A stretch of DNA of 36,920 bases from an uncultured Lachnospiraceae bacterium (GTDB lineage: Bacteria; Bacillota; Clostridia; Lachnospirales; Lachnospiraceae): NCBI GenBank assembly GCA_910584695.1, contig CAJUBR010000023.1, positions 1 to 36,920 on the forward strand. The letters run 5' to 3'. The notes under the pieces are model-generated. The model was not told the origin of the DNA and made no database searches. It saw nothing but the letters and a program-made list of their open reading frames with translations. The translations under genes and the position numbers were made by a program. Below, piece by piece: positions 14,188 through 22,210 of this stretch (positions are counted from its first letter, which is position 1; every line of letters starts with the position of its first letter).

Positions 14188-15688
14188 ATTGAATGGCTTG
14201 AATAGATTGATTGATAAAGTATCGCATTTCATATTGTACGGTGTCAACGGTGATATGAGTAACAGAGAATTCTTAGAACAATCTATTATTCGTTGGAAAG
14301 GTTCACCTGAAAGACAGATGCAGATAAAAGGTCATTTGTACTATGATAACGAACATGATATTTTAATGCGTAAGCGTACTATGATTGGCGAGGATGGTAA
14401 TCTTCAAGTTGTTGAGAATTTACCCAATAACCGAAATATAGATAATCAATATGCAAAAATGGTCAATCAAAAGACTAACTACTTGTTTGGACAACCATTT
14501 ATAGTTGAAACTGAAAATGAACAATATGCCATATTATTAAAAGACATATTCAACAAAAAGTTTATGCGTATTTTGAAGAAATCTGCAAAGTATACTTATA
14601 ATGGTGGTATTGCATGGATGTTCCCGTATTATGATAATATTGGGAACTTTTCTTTTAGGGTATTTCCGGCATATGAGATATTGCCTTTTTGGGAAGATTC
14701 GGATCATACAAAGCTACAAGGAGCAGCACGTTTATATTTGGTTGCAGGGTATGATAAAAACATCCCGACTGTAATTGAAAAAGTCGAAATATTTGATGCA
14801 ACTGGAATACACTGTTATATTTTGGATGGTAACAAATTAATTCCGGATATGATGATGGAACACCAAGATTCATGTTATGTGACAATAACAGATGGAAATT
14901 GCGTTCAGAATGGTTTGAACTGGTCACGAATACCATTAATTCCGCTGAAACGTAACGATTTGGAGACTCCATTATTAAAAAATATTAAATCATTGCAGGA
15001 TGGTATTAATGCAATGCTGTCGGACTTTGAAAACAACATGCAAGAAGATTCAAGGAATACCATTTTAATTTTAAAAAATTATGACGGTACGGATTTGGGT
15101 GAATTCAGAAAAAACCTTGCGACATTTGGTGTAGTAAAGGTCAGATATGACGGTGATACTAAGGGTGGAGTGGAAACTCTCGAGATTCAGGTTAATGCGG
15201 AAAATTATAAGACTATTATTGATATATTCAAGAAATCACTAATCGAAAACGGAATGTCGGGTACACCAAATCAAATGAATATTCAATCAATGTACTCGGA
15301 TATTGATCTGGATGCAAATGACACAGAAACAGAGTATCAGGCAGCGTTTGAAGATATACTATGGTTTGTGAATGCACATTTGAAAAACACCGGTAAGGGT
15401 GATTTCAAAAATGAAAATGTCAATATTATATTCAATCGTGACATGATGATGAATGAGTCAGAAATTATTGATAATTGCCAGAAGTCTATAGGTATTTTAT
15501 CAAATGAAACTATTGTTGGTCAACATCCTTGGGTGGATGATCCTGAATTGGAAATGAAAAGACTGGAAGAGGAAAAGAAGAGGGAACAGGAAGAAATTGA
15601 AAAACAGTATAATCCGTTTGGGCAACAATGGAAAAATTCAGCAGACCTCGACCAAGATAATCGTGGCGGTGATGTAGATGAAGAATAG
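14180..15688 (+). CDS. Portal protein (SPP1 gp6-like)
   Basis: A 502-residue portal, the dodecameric ring at the head vertex through which DNA enters and leaves. It has the features of the SPP1 gp6 group: an N-terminal wing with YAKMVNQKTNYLFGQPF, a stem with LKRNDLETPLLKNIKSLQDGINAMLSDFENNMQED, then GMSGTPNQMNIQSMYSDIDLDANDTE, and a charged C-terminal tail (EEEKKREQEEIEKQYNP). The start may be GTG 14180 or TTG 14189; the latter has better spacing from aggaaagggg. Neighbours TerL and MuF confirm the assignment. Confidence 0.93.
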   Translation: MNKLNGLNRLIDKVSHFILYGVNGDMSNREFLEQSIIRWKGSPERQMQIKGHLYYDNEHDILMRKRTMIGEDGNLQVVENLPNNRNIDNQYAKMVNQKTNYLFGQPFIVETENEQYAILLKDIFNKKFMRILKKSAKYTYNGGIAWMFPYYDNIGNFSFRVFPAYEILPFWEDSDHTKLQGAARLYLVAGYDKNIPTVIEKVEIFDATGIHCYILDGNKLIPDMMMEHQDSCYVTITDGNCVQNGLNWSRIPLIPLKRNDLETPLLKNIKSLQDGINAMLSDFENNMQEDSRNTILILKNYDGTDLGEFRKNLATFGVVKVRYDGDTKGGVETLEIQVNAENYKTIIDIFKKSLIENGMSGTPNQMNIQSMYSDIDLDANDTETEYQAAFEDILWFVNAHLKNTGKGDFKNENVNIIFNRDMMMNESEIIDNCQKSIGILSNETIVGQHPWVDDPELEMKRLEEEKKREQEEIEKQYNPFGQQWKNSADLDQDNRGGDVDEE

Positions 15689-17687
15689 TGAATACTGGAA
15701 AAAGCGGTTTGAGATGCTCGAACAGACACAGTATCAGAAAGCTATACAGTGCTGTACTGATATTGAAAGACAATACAGGAGGGCACTAAAACAGATTGAA
15801 GGCAAGATTGCCGCTTGGTATCAGCGGTTTGCGGATAACAACAGCATTTCCTTAATTGATGCCCGCCGGATGTTAAATACTAAGGAACTAGCAGAACTTA
15901 AGTGGGACGTAAAACAGTACATAAAATATGGGATGGAAAATGCAATCAATGAAAAATGGGTGAAAGAGCTTGAGAATGCTTCTGCTCGGTATCATATTAG
16001 CAGATTGGAAGCGTTAAAATTACAAATACAACAAAGCATTGAGATGATGTTTGGTAATCAGCTTGACAGTATTGATTCAACAATGCGGAATATATACATA
16101 TCCAACTATTATCATACGGCTTTTGAAATTCAGAAGGGTATGGGTATTGGATGGAATTTTGCCGCATTGGATGAAAAGACGATTTCTAAAGTTATCAATA
16201 ATCCTTGGGCCACAGACGGAAAAAATTTTTCTGAAAGGATTTGGGGTAACCGTCAAAAGTTAGTAAATGAATTAAATACTGAATTAACCCGAAATATAAT
16301 ATTGGGGCAGGATCCACAAAAAGCCATAAATGCAATAGCTCGCAAAATGAATGTATCAAAAACAAGTGTAGGGCGGTTGGTAATGACAGAAGAGGCGTTT
16401 TTCAGTAGTGTAGCACAAAAGGATTGTTTTAAAGAATTAGATGTGGAACAGTATGAAATTGTAGCAACTCTTGATTCCCGTACATCAGATATTTGTCAGG
16501 ATATGGATGGTAAGCATTTTAAAATGTCAGAGTGGGAAGTGGGTGCTACTGCACCCCCTTTTCATGTAAACTGCAGAACTACAACAGTTCCATATTTTGA
16601 AGATGACTTTGAAAGTATAAGTAAACGTGCTGCAAGGGGTGATGATGGCAAGAACTACTATGTACCAGCTGATATGACTTATAAGCAATGGCAGAAGTCC
16701 TTTGTGGAAGGTGACAAGACTGGATTGCAAGAAGCACACCCGAATGATATAATAAAGGCACAGGAAGAAGTGAAACAGGTCGTAGAGGAATTGAAGGTTA
16801 GAAACTTCCCTTCTTCCTTTACTGCAAAGGGTGAGTTGAAGAACACACAGGCACTTGTTGACTATGTGAACGGTTTGGAAGGTGCGGATGCAAATGTGGT
16901 TGCCCTGTTCAACCGCATGGGTAGACTGGAAAACATTGAAAGCGATGGAATCCCGTTTTCAATATCCCATGCAAAGAACCATGCAGTGTCATATTCTTCA
17001 TACCGTATGAGTGGGAACATGGCAGAAGCAAAACTGACCATACCCAAGTTACAGGGTGATGACCTTGCGGGTCAGGTAAATATAACGCTGCATGAGGAAA
17101 TGCACCTGATGGATTTATACGGTAGGCAAGACCCGCAGAAACCCGGCAACTGGTTCAGCACAAGCAGGAAATCATTGGTGGATGCGTTCAGGAACACTTC
17201 TGATTCCATGAGTGACGATGTTGCCAAGCTGTTCAATAAACATAATCAGGAATACAGGAAGGTCAGGGATGAAATAAACAGCAAATACAACCAACCGATT
17301 TCTGAACTGAACGATTCTATGACGAACAGAACCTTTCAGGGTTCGTATAAGGACTATAAAAAGCAGTATAATAAACTGGTGACTGCAAGGGATGCCGAAC
17401 GTGACTATGTGGTAAGGAACATCATGGGCGGTGGAATCGGAAATCTTCAAGATATTTACGATGCACTTTCAGGGGGGGCTTTCAGGGATGCCGGAAAAGT
17501 GATATATGGTCATGGTTCATCATACTATCGGTATACGGAAAGCAGGGTGCATGAAACCATTGCCAACTATGCAGCGTTGAGCGTGACAAGACCTGACCTG
17601 ATTGACCTGTTGCGGGCTGATAAGCCTGAACTGGTTGCTGAACTGGATGCAACCATTGTTGAACTTTTGAAGAAAGCGGGTGATTGA
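15678..17687 (+). CDS. MuF minor head protein with C-terminal zincin toxin-like domain
   Basis: A 669-residue protein, about twice the length of a plain SPP1 gp7-type MuF. Residues 1-310 are the head-morphogenesis part, ending in the MuF core ATLDSRTSDICQDMDGKHF...PPFHVNCRTTTVPYF. After a linker, residues about 375-669 form a separate domain with the zinc-metalloprotease motif H472-E-E-M-H476 in LHEEMHLMDLYG and a later YTESRVHETIANY (E621, H625, E626), one of which could be the third ligand. Phage MuF proteins with variable C-terminal toxin domains are known as polymorphic toxins. Hand counts of 60-nt lines give 33-40% GC in the N-terminal part (16081, 16321) and 52-53% in the toxin part (16861, 17101), consistent with module exchange. 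A short gene follows, possibly immunity. Toxicity is inference. Confidence 0.88.
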   Translation: MKNSEYWKKRFEMLEQTQYQKAIQCCTDIERQYRRALKQIEGKIAAWYQRFADNNSISLIDARRMLNTKELAELKWDVKQYIKYGMENAINEKWVKELENASARYHISRLEALKLQIQQSIEMMFGNQLDSIDSTMRNIYISNYYHTAFEIQKGMGIGWNFAALDEKTISKVINNPWATDGKNFSERIWGNRQKLVNELNTELTRNIILGQDPQKAINAIARKMNVSKTSVGRLVMTEEAFFSSVAQKDCFKELDVEQYEIVATLDSRTSDICQDMDGKHFKMSEWEVGATAPPFHVNCRTTTVPYFEDDFESISKRAARGDDGKNYYVPADMTYKQWQKSFVEGDKTGLQEAHPNDIIKAQEEVKQVVEELKVRNFPSSFTAKGELKNTQALVDYVNGLEGADANVVALFNRMGRLENIESDGIPFSISHAKNHAVSYSSYRMSGNMAEAKLTIPKLQGDDLAGQVNITLHEEMHLMDLYGRQDPQKPGNWFSTSRKSLVDAFRNTSDSMSDDVAKLFNKHNQEYRKVRDEINSKYNQPISELNDSMTNRTFQGSYKDYKKQYNKLVTARDAERDYVVRNIMGGGIGNLQDIYDALSGGAFRDAGKVIYGHGSSYYRYTESRVHETIANYAALSVTRPDLIDLLRADKPELVAELDATIVELLKKAGD

Positions 17688-17689
17688 AT

Positions 17690-17917
17690 ATGACTGACCG
17701 GGAACTGGTTGAAAAAGGGGTAAAGGTGCGGGAACTGTTTTTTGGAGTGGATTTCCCGCCGATGCTGACACAGTTCTTTGATTTGGACAGTGACAGGCTG
17801 CTTGATGAAAAAATCGAAGTCCTGACAGCATTGAAGGAAGGGAAACAGATTTCCGACATACCGAACTTTTACATCATCTTGGAGTTATACCCCAAGGATG
17901 AAACACACTGGGATTGA
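17690..17917 (+). CDS. Candidate immunity protein for the MuF metalloprotease
   Basis: A 75-residue acidic protein; ATG 17690 follows gcgggtga and lies 2 nt past the MuF stop. It contains many Asp/Glu residues (FDLDSDRLLDEKIEVLTALKEGK) and ends HWD; no signal peptide or membrane segment. It shares the higher GC of the MuF toxin tip and not that of the flanking head genes, so tip and gene probably arrived together. In MuF polymorphic toxin loci a small immunity gene sits exactly here. It could instead be an unrelated structural accessory. The immunity role is inference from position, size and charge. Confidence 0.6.
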   Translation: MTDRELVEKGVKVRELFFGVDFPPMLTQFFDLDSDRLLDEKIEVLTALKEGKQISDIPNFYIILELYPKDETHWD

Positions 17918-17961
17918 AAACATCGTCATTTAGGCGGTGCTTTTACATACTTTAACAAGTA

Positions 17962-18050
17962 GTTCTTTGTAGAAATAAAAAAGAACCGTCCATAGAACCA
18001 ATCAACTGATTTCGAAAAATCAGGATATGGGGTTCGAGGACGGTTTCTTT
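17962..18050 (+). terminator. Nested hairpin with competing 5' arm (terminator or attenuator)
   Basis: AAAGAACCGTCC (17980-17991) pairs with GGACGG-T-TTCTTT (18038-18050, one bulged T). Inside, GAACC (17995-17999) pairs with GGTTC (18031-18035), and CTGATTT (18006-18012) with AAATCAG (18017-18023) around CGAA. A T-rich run follows. Upstream GTTCTTT (17962-17968) can pair with AAAGAAC (17980-17986), excluding the main stem. This is the arrangement of a terminator with an alternative fold, or of a compact RNA element. No known riboswitch is recognised. Confidence 0.55.
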
Positions 18051-18094
18051 AATTAATTTATACCATATTTCAAAAAATATGCAAGATAATGAAA

Positions 18095-18142
18095 TATAAT
18101 TATATGACAAAATGGTGATTTGCACATGTGCGATACCGCACA
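18095..18142 (+). promoter_or_regulatory. TATAAT followed by palindrome copy 3 (18127-18142)
   Basis: TATAAT at 18095-18100 has no acceptable -35 at 16-18 nt upstream (the stretch is poly-A). TGTGCGATACCGCACA at 18127-18142 repeats the palindrome of 5630 and 11557, with 15 of 16 bases identical to the first. It would lie about 20 nt into a transcript from this -10, where a bound repressor could block elongation. Confidence 0.45.
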
Positions 18143-18146
18143 AACA

Positions 18147-18176
18147 AAAGGAATATCTGGAAACAGATGTTCCTTT
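18147..18176 (+). other. Long GNRA-capped hairpin
   Basis: AAAGGAATATCTG (18147-18159) pairs over 13 positions with CAGATGTTCCTTT (18164-18176), with one U-G wobble, around a GAAA tetraloop. The stem is followed by TATATTTTATAA, a weak T-tract. It may be an intrinsic terminator or a 5' stabilising hairpin for the following late message. Confidence 0.6.
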
Positions 18177-18208
18177 TATATTTTATAAACAGAAAGGAGG
18201 TAAAAGTA

Positions 18209-18349
18209 GTGTTTCACTTGTTTTGTGATGGATGTGTTAGAAAATACTGTATTAAACATAGGTTGGCATTATTGTATGAAGCAGTATTTAACAAGATTCC
18301 CAAATGGGAATGTACAGGATGTTATGAACCAAATAAACAGAAAAGGTAA
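18209..18349 (+). CDS. Small zinc-ribbon phage protein
   Basis: A 46-residue protein starting at GTG 18209, set by the perfect ribosome site aaaggagg 8 nt upstream; the same frame extends further 5' but through the hairpin. It has two CxxC knuckles, CDGC (residues 6-9) and CTGC (about 36-39), with C14 and H17 between, as in small zinc ribbons. The KRxWKCxGC-type end is common in small Clostridia phage proteins encoded near scaffold or capsid genes. No activity is known. Confidence 0.65.
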   Translation: MFHLFCDGCVRKYCIKHRLALLYEAVFNKIPKWECTGCYEPNKQKR

Positions 18350-18377
18350 GGTATCTGAAAAGAATGGTTTACCTTTT
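18341..18377 (+). terminator. Hairpin before the scaffold gene
   Basis: AAAAGGTAA (18341-18349) pairs with TTACCTTTT (18369-18377), 19-nt loop, and a short T-run closes the 3' arm. The left arm includes the end of the zinc-ribbon gene. A weak terminator or processing site that could set apart the highly expressed scaffold-capsid genes. Confidence 0.45.
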
Positions 18378-18403
18378 TACAAAGAGAAAGGATAGGTATA
18401 ACA

Positions 18404-19057
18404 ATGATAAAGACAGAATTAGAACAATTAGGATTAACTAAGGAACAGGTTGATTCGATTATCAAGATTAACAGTGATGATATTGAGAATACCAAAGCTA
18501 ACACCAGTGTAGAGATCACTAATTTAAAGGCGGAGAATGATGCTCTTTCGAAGCAGGTGGGTGACAGAGATAAACAGATTGAAAATTTAAAGAAATCTGC
18601 AGGTGATAATGAGGATTTACTGAAACAGATTTCGGATTTACAGGCAACAAATAAGGCACAGGCAGAGGCACATGATAAGGAAATTCAGCAGTTACGCATT
18701 GATTCAGCGGTAGAAAAAGCACTGACAGATTCAGGGGCAAAAAATATTAAGGCCGCTAGAGCACTTTTAGAACTGGAAGATGCCAAGTTATCTGATGACG
18801 GAACCGTTAAGGGACTGATAGAACAGATTGAGAAATTAAAGAGTAATGATGGTTCAAAATTCCTGTTTAAAGAAGTTGAACAGGAACAACAGCAGACTTT
18901 TACCGGATTTCAGCCAGGCAATTCTACAATCATTCCTAATTCAACACAAGCCGGCTATGAAGCAAGACTTGCGGAAGCAAGAAAAAATGGCAATCAGTTA
19001 GAGGTTATAAAAATCAAACAGGAAGCATTCACAAATGATGGTACTGTTTTGATATAA
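18404..19057 (+). CDS. Scaffolding protein (phage minor structural GP20 family)
   Basis: A 217-residue protein of the GP20 family that lies directly before the major capsid gene. Residues 1-100 form a heptad-rich coiled coil (ITNLKAENDALSKQVGDRDKQIENLKK). A helical part (DSAVEKALTDSGAKNIKAARALLEL) follows, and a C-terminal tail ends GYEARLAEARKNGNQLEVIKIKQEAF, which is typical of the family. It is expected to template procapsid assembly and then leave. The ribosome site agaaagga stands before ATG. Confidence 0.92.
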   Translation: MIKTELEQLGLTKEQVDSIIKINSDDIENTKANTSVEITNLKAENDALSKQVGDRDKQIENLKKSAGDNEDLLKQISDLQATNKAQAEAHDKEIQQLRIDSAVEKALTDSGAKNIKAARALLELEDAKLSDDGTVKGLIEQIEKLKSNDGSKFLFKEVEQEQQQTFTGFQPGNSTIIPNSTQAGYEARLAEARKNGNQLEVIKIKQEAFTNDGTVLI

Positions 19058-19091
19058 CAATAAAAAAGAAAGGTTAAAAAGGTGATTTATT

Positions 19092-20057
19092 ATGCCACAG
19101 GTAAATGGAACTGGTAATACATTTAATTTACCAAATTATGCGGGTGACTTGTTCACTGCATCCCAAACGCAGACCCCATTTCTTTCTATGATTGGTGGAT
19201 TGAGCGGTGGAAAGCAAACAGATAATTTTGAATTTCAGACGGGGGTTGTATATGACCTCCCGGATGCAGAACAACCAAACATATCTGAAAATGCATCAAC
19301 TAAAGCTCCAGAGGCAACACATGTTGCAAGAGAGCAGAGAACAAATGTTGTACAGATTCATCAGGAAACCATTGATTTGACATATGCTAAGCAGTCAAAT
19401 AGTGGCAGGCTTTCGGGATTAAACACTGCTAGCCAGAGTGCAAATCCGAATGATGAAAAAGCGTTTCAAATTCAACAGAAGTTAGTCAAGATTGCACGTG
19501 ATGTTGAGTATTCTTTCCTGAATGGTACTTACAACAAAACCGAAGATGGAAGCACTGCTAATAAAACACGTGGAATGCTTGAACTTTGTACTTCTGATGC
19601 TGGTACTTCTATTGATGCAGCGGGAACAGCGTTAACCAAATCGCTATTTGATCAGTTATTTAGGGAAATGGCGGATAACGGTGCGGCATTTGGAAACATG
19701 GTACTTTTCTGTAATTCATATATCAAGCAGGCCATTACAAATCTGTATGCTGATTTCTTTAAGGCACAGATGCAGATGACACAGAATATAGCCGGTATGA
19801 ATATTACACAGATAGAAAGTGATTTCTGCAAAGTTGGTATCTGTTTTGATCCATTCATTAAAACAGATTCATTGTTGGTAGCTGATGTCGCACAGGCTGC
19901 ACCAGTATTCCAGCCGGTACCAGGTAAGGGCAACTTCTTTGAAGAACCACTTGCAAAGGAGGGTGCATCTGACCGTATTCAGATTTATGGCCAGATCGGA
20001 CTTGCACATGGACCGGCATTTTTGCATGGTGCCATTACAGGTTTAGAGGTTAAATAA
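19092..20057 (+). CDS. Major capsid protein (SU10/DUF5309-like)
   Basis: A 321-residue HK97-fold capsid protein. It opens MPQVNGTGNTFNLPNYAGDLFTASQTQTPFLSMIGGLSGGK, the pattern of the SU10/DUF5309 capsid group of Clostridia myophages. It contains the E-loop region RTNVVQIHQETIDLTYAKQSN and ends with the P-domain strand RIQIYGQIGLAHGPAFLHG. The position after the scaffold and before the connectors is canonical. It has no N-terminal propeptide that I can see, consistent with a separate scaffold gene. The ribosome site is agaaaggttaaaaaggtga. Confidence 0.93.
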   Translation: MPQVNGTGNTFNLPNYAGDLFTASQTQTPFLSMIGGLSGGKQTDNFEFQTGVVYDLPDAEQPNISENASTKAPEATHVAREQRTNVVQIHQETIDLTYAKQSNSGRLSGLNTASQSANPNDEKAFQIQQKLVKIARDVEYSFLNGTYNKTEDGSTANKTRGMLELCTSDAGTSIDAAGTALTKSLFDQLFREMADNGAAFGNMVLFCNSYIKQAITNLYADFFKAQMQMTQNIAGMNITQIESDFCKVGICFDPFIKTDSLLVADVAQAAPVFQPVPGKGNFFEEPLAKEGASDRIQIYGQIGLAHGPAFLHGAITGLEVK

Positions 20058-20082
20058 TCAGGAAAGGATAAGGTGATAGCTT

Positions 20083-20301
20083 ATGTATACAGTAACAAAG
20101 AAACCACTAACAGCTAATACCATTTGGGATGCCAAAAAAGGTGTACCGCTTTGTAAGTTTGTTAATGGAGTATTTAAAACCAATGATACTGATTTGGTAG
20201 AAAAACTGAAAAATATGGGTTATGAAGTGACCGGTGAAAAGGATGCTAATCCCCAGAAACAACCTGATACACGTAGAAACCACAAAGAAGCAGATAAGTA
20301 A
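20083..20301 (+). CDS. Small head protein after the capsid gene
   Basis: A 72-residue protein: N-terminal beta hairpin (MYTVTKKPLTANTIWDAKKGVPLCKFVNGVFKTND), helix with LVEKLKNMGYEVTGE, and a basic, disordered tail. Many Clostridia myophages have a short gene like this between capsid and connector; from the layout it may be a capsid accessory or a connector fragment of the Rho-like N-terminal type. No function is known. ATG is preceded by a weak site (aaaggataaggtga). Confidence 0.65.
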   Translation: MYTVTKKPLTANTIWDAKKGVPLCKFVNGVFKTNDTDLVEKLKNMGYEVTGEKDANPQKQPDTRRNHKEADK

Positions 20302-20316
20302 AGGCTGGTGCTTGAT

Positions 20317-20712
20317 ATGTTTAATGTTGAAACACTCAAAGAACGATTAAAAGATTTGAGATATGAGGTCAAGGAAGGTGATGAATTTTCCTTGACCTTT
20401 TGTGTTGAGAAAGTACGAAGCACAATTAAGAATGAAATCAACTGGCAAGACATACCGGAAGAATTGGAACGCATTGCTATTGATATGGCAGTGGGTGAAT
20501 TTCTGCTCGCTAAGAAGGCCTTCGCACCTGATGACCTGACCGGTATTGATTTGACCAATGCAGTAAAGGAAATTAAAGAGGGTGATGTAACAATTGCATT
20601 TGGGACAGGTGAAGGGAGCCAGACACCTGAACAACGACTGACCACATACATTAATTATCTTCTGACATATGGAAAGGCACAGTTTGCTTCGTTTAGGAGG
20701 TTGAAATGGTAA
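20317..20712 (+). CDS. Head-tail connector protein
   Basis: A 131-residue protein from ATG 20317 (GTG 20308 is an in-frame alternative closer to aaagg). It is helical with FNVETLKERLKDLRYEV, INWQDIPEELERIAIDMAVGEFLLAKK and ending QRLTTYINYLLTYGKAQFASFRRLKW. This matches the gp6/YqbG-like adaptor group, which sits under the portal. Its stop overlaps the start of the next connector gene, as usual for these pairs. Confidence 0.8.
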   Translation: MFNVETLKERLKDLRYEVKEGDEFSLTFCVEKVRSTIKNEINWQDIPEELERIAIDMAVGEFLLAKKAFAPDDLTGIDLTNAVKEIKEGDVTIAFGTGEGSQTPEQRLTTYINYLLTYGKAQFASFRRLKW

Positions 20713-21089
20713 GTGCAATTGAAGTAGCAAGGGTTGCTGCAAGAAAGGCACTAGAAAATACCTACGAGGGTGTTGCAACTGTTATTGAGCATAAGAAGGT
20801 AAAAGATGAAAATACCCATATTACGGGTTATAAAGATGTAATTGTTTTGGAAGGTCAGCCATGCAAGTTGTCATTTTCGAAGCTGGCAGCAGTTAGCCAG
20901 AGCGATTCGGCAGCAAGTGCACCGCAGACAGTTAAATTATTCATATCACCGGATATCGCAATCAAACCGGGCAGTAAAATTACAGTTACACAAAATGGTG
21001 TCACTACTGATTATACATATAGTGGGGTACCGGCGGTATATGCAACACATCAAGAGATTATACTTGATTTCTTTAAGGAGTGGATTTGA
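20706..21089 (+). CDS. Head-tail joining protein (YqbH/XkdH-like)
   Basis: A 127-residue protein starting inside the previous gene (aggaggttgaa gives the site). N-terminal helix then a beta-rich stopper-like domain: YEGVATVIEHKKVKDENTHITGYKDVIVLEGQPCKLSFSK, and SKITVTQNGVTTDYTYSGVPAVYATHQEIIL at the end. This is the layout of the YqbH/XkdH head-closure group. It closes the connector after DNA packaging. ATGA overlap with the next gene. Confidence 0.82.
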   Translation: MVSAIEVARVAARKALENTYEGVATVIEHKKVKDENTHITGYKDVIVLEGQPCKLSFSKLAAVSQSDSAASAPQTVKLFISPDIAIKPGSKITVTQNGVTTDYTYSGVPAVYATHQEIILDFFKEWI

Positions 21090-21583
21090 TGGCAAGAATG
21101 GGTGGATTTGATTCAAGTGGTTTAAAACAATTACAGCAGAATTTAAATAAACTTCAAGATGATGCTGCAATCAATGCTTTCTGTGAAGCATGTGCAAAAG
21201 AACTTGCCGCAAGATTGCTAGCAAAGGTTATTAAAAGAACCCCGGTGGGGCAGTATCCGAAAGGGTCAGGAAAAAAAGGTGGCACTTTAAGAAGAGGGTG
21301 GACTTCTAAAAAAGGCAGCGGTTCAGAGGGATTAAACACAAGAGGAGCAACACAGTTTATTGAGACCCTGAAAGTCAATCATTATGGTGATACATATGTT
21401 ATCGAAATTGTGAATCCGGTGGAATACGCAAGTTATGTAGAATATGGTCACAGAACAGCAAATCATAAGGGCTGGGTAAAGGGAAAATTCATGATGACGA
21501 TTTCCGAACAAGAGCTTCAAATGATAGCTCCAAAGATACTTGAAAAAAAACTTATGGAATTCTTAGGAGGTGCGTTTCAGTGA
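21089..21583 (+). CDS. HK97 gp10-like tail-completion protein
   Basis: A 164-residue protein; ATG 21089 (aaggag 8 nt upstream, overlapping the previous stop) is preferred to GTG 21080. It contains AARLLAKVIKRTPVGQYPKGSGKKGGTLRRGWTSKK, then VNHYGDTYVIEIVNPVEYASYVEYGHRT, the signature of the HK97 gp10/YqbI family. These proteins join the connector to the tail. Overlaps the next GTG start. Confidence 0.9.
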   Translation: MARMGGFDSSGLKQLQQNLNKLQDDAAINAFCEACAKELAARLLAKVIKRTPVGQYPKGSGKKGGTLRRGWTSKKGSGSEGLNTRGATQFIETLKVNHYGDTYVIEIVNPVEYASYVEYGHRTANHKGWVKGKFMMTISEQELQMIAPKILEKKLMEFLGGAFQ

Positions 21584-22002
21584 TAAATTCAATCATTGCC
21601 GGAATAAGTACTGCACTATTTGATGCTTTTGGTGAACGATATGAAATATTTATTGATGAAATAAAGCAGGACTTGGAAGAGCCCTGTTTTTTTATTTCAT
21701 GTCTGAATCCAACACATGAACTTTTCCTTGGTAAACGTTATTTCAGAACAAACAATTTCTGTATTCAGTATTTTCCTGAAACACATACCAGGCAATGTGA
21801 ATGTTTGGATGTAGCTGAAAGCATGATGGAATGTTTGGAGATTGTAACCGCTGATAATGTGCAAATCAGGGGAACGAAAATGAAGTATGAAGTGATAGAC
21901 GGTGTCTTAAACTTCTTTGTTAATTATGACTGTTTTGTTTACAAAATTGTGAATGAAACACCAATGGATAGTGTTTCTATTGATACCAGAGCGAAAGGTT
22001 AG
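21580..22002 (+). CDS. Tail terminator protein
   Basis: A 140-residue protein starting at GTG 21580 after taggaggtgcgtttca. The fold pattern, FGERYEIFIDEIKQDLEEPCFFISCLNPTHELFLGKRYFRTNNFCIQYFP, matches the YqbJ/XkdJ-type tail terminator group found in skin/PBSX-like phages. It caps the tail tube and sets the length stop after assembly, before joining to the head. Its place before the sheath gene fits. Confidence 0.85.
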   Translation: MINSIIAGISTALFDAFGERYEIFIDEIKQDLEEPCFFISCLNPTHELFLGKRYFRTNNFCIQYFPETHTRQCECLDVAESMMECLEIVTADNVQIRGTKMKYEVIDGVLNFFVNYDCFVYKIVNETPMDSVSIDTRAKG

Positions 22003-22010
22003 GTGATATT

Positions 22011-22208
22011 TTGGCAGAACGTAAAAAGCCGGTAGCTGCAGATGTTCAGACAATAAAAAAAGAATTCAGTAAGGAACAAATTCTTGCATCTGCAAAATAC
22101 AGTAAGAGAAGGGATCTGGTGGATGCCCTTTTAAAAGACAATGAAAAGTACACCTTAGAAACTGTTGACAATATGATTGAAAAATTTATGAAAGGTAAGG
22201 TGAAATAA
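22011..22208 (+). CDS. Small protein preceding the tail sheath
   Basis: A 65-residue basic protein, start TTG 22011 (aggtgatatt upstream). Pattern FSKEQILASAKYSKRRDLVDALLKDNEKYTLETVDNMIEKFMKGKVK is the conserved small protein that precedes the sheath in many Clostridia myophages, including those of the YqzN/YkzM type. Role unknown; two nucleotides separate it from the sheath gene. Confidence 0.75.
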   Translation: MAERKKPVAADVQTIKKEFSKEQILASAKYSKRRDLVDALLKDNEKYTLETVDNMIEKFMKGKVK

Positions 22209-22210
22209 AG

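Noticed and set aside
17482..17859. Minus-strand ORFs over the end of MuF and the small acidic gene
   Set aside because: They overlap two better-supported genes in the late operon, have no ribosome site, and their composition is that of a shadow frame.
17952..18143. Minus-strand 63-residue ORF in the intergenic gap
   Set aside because: It crosses the nested hairpin and palindrome and has no ribosome site or recognisable sequence; RNA structure explains the region better.
18128..18208. N-terminal extension of the zinc-ribbon protein
   Set aside because: The frame runs through the palindrome and the GNRA hairpin; GTG 18209 has aaaggagg at good spacing.
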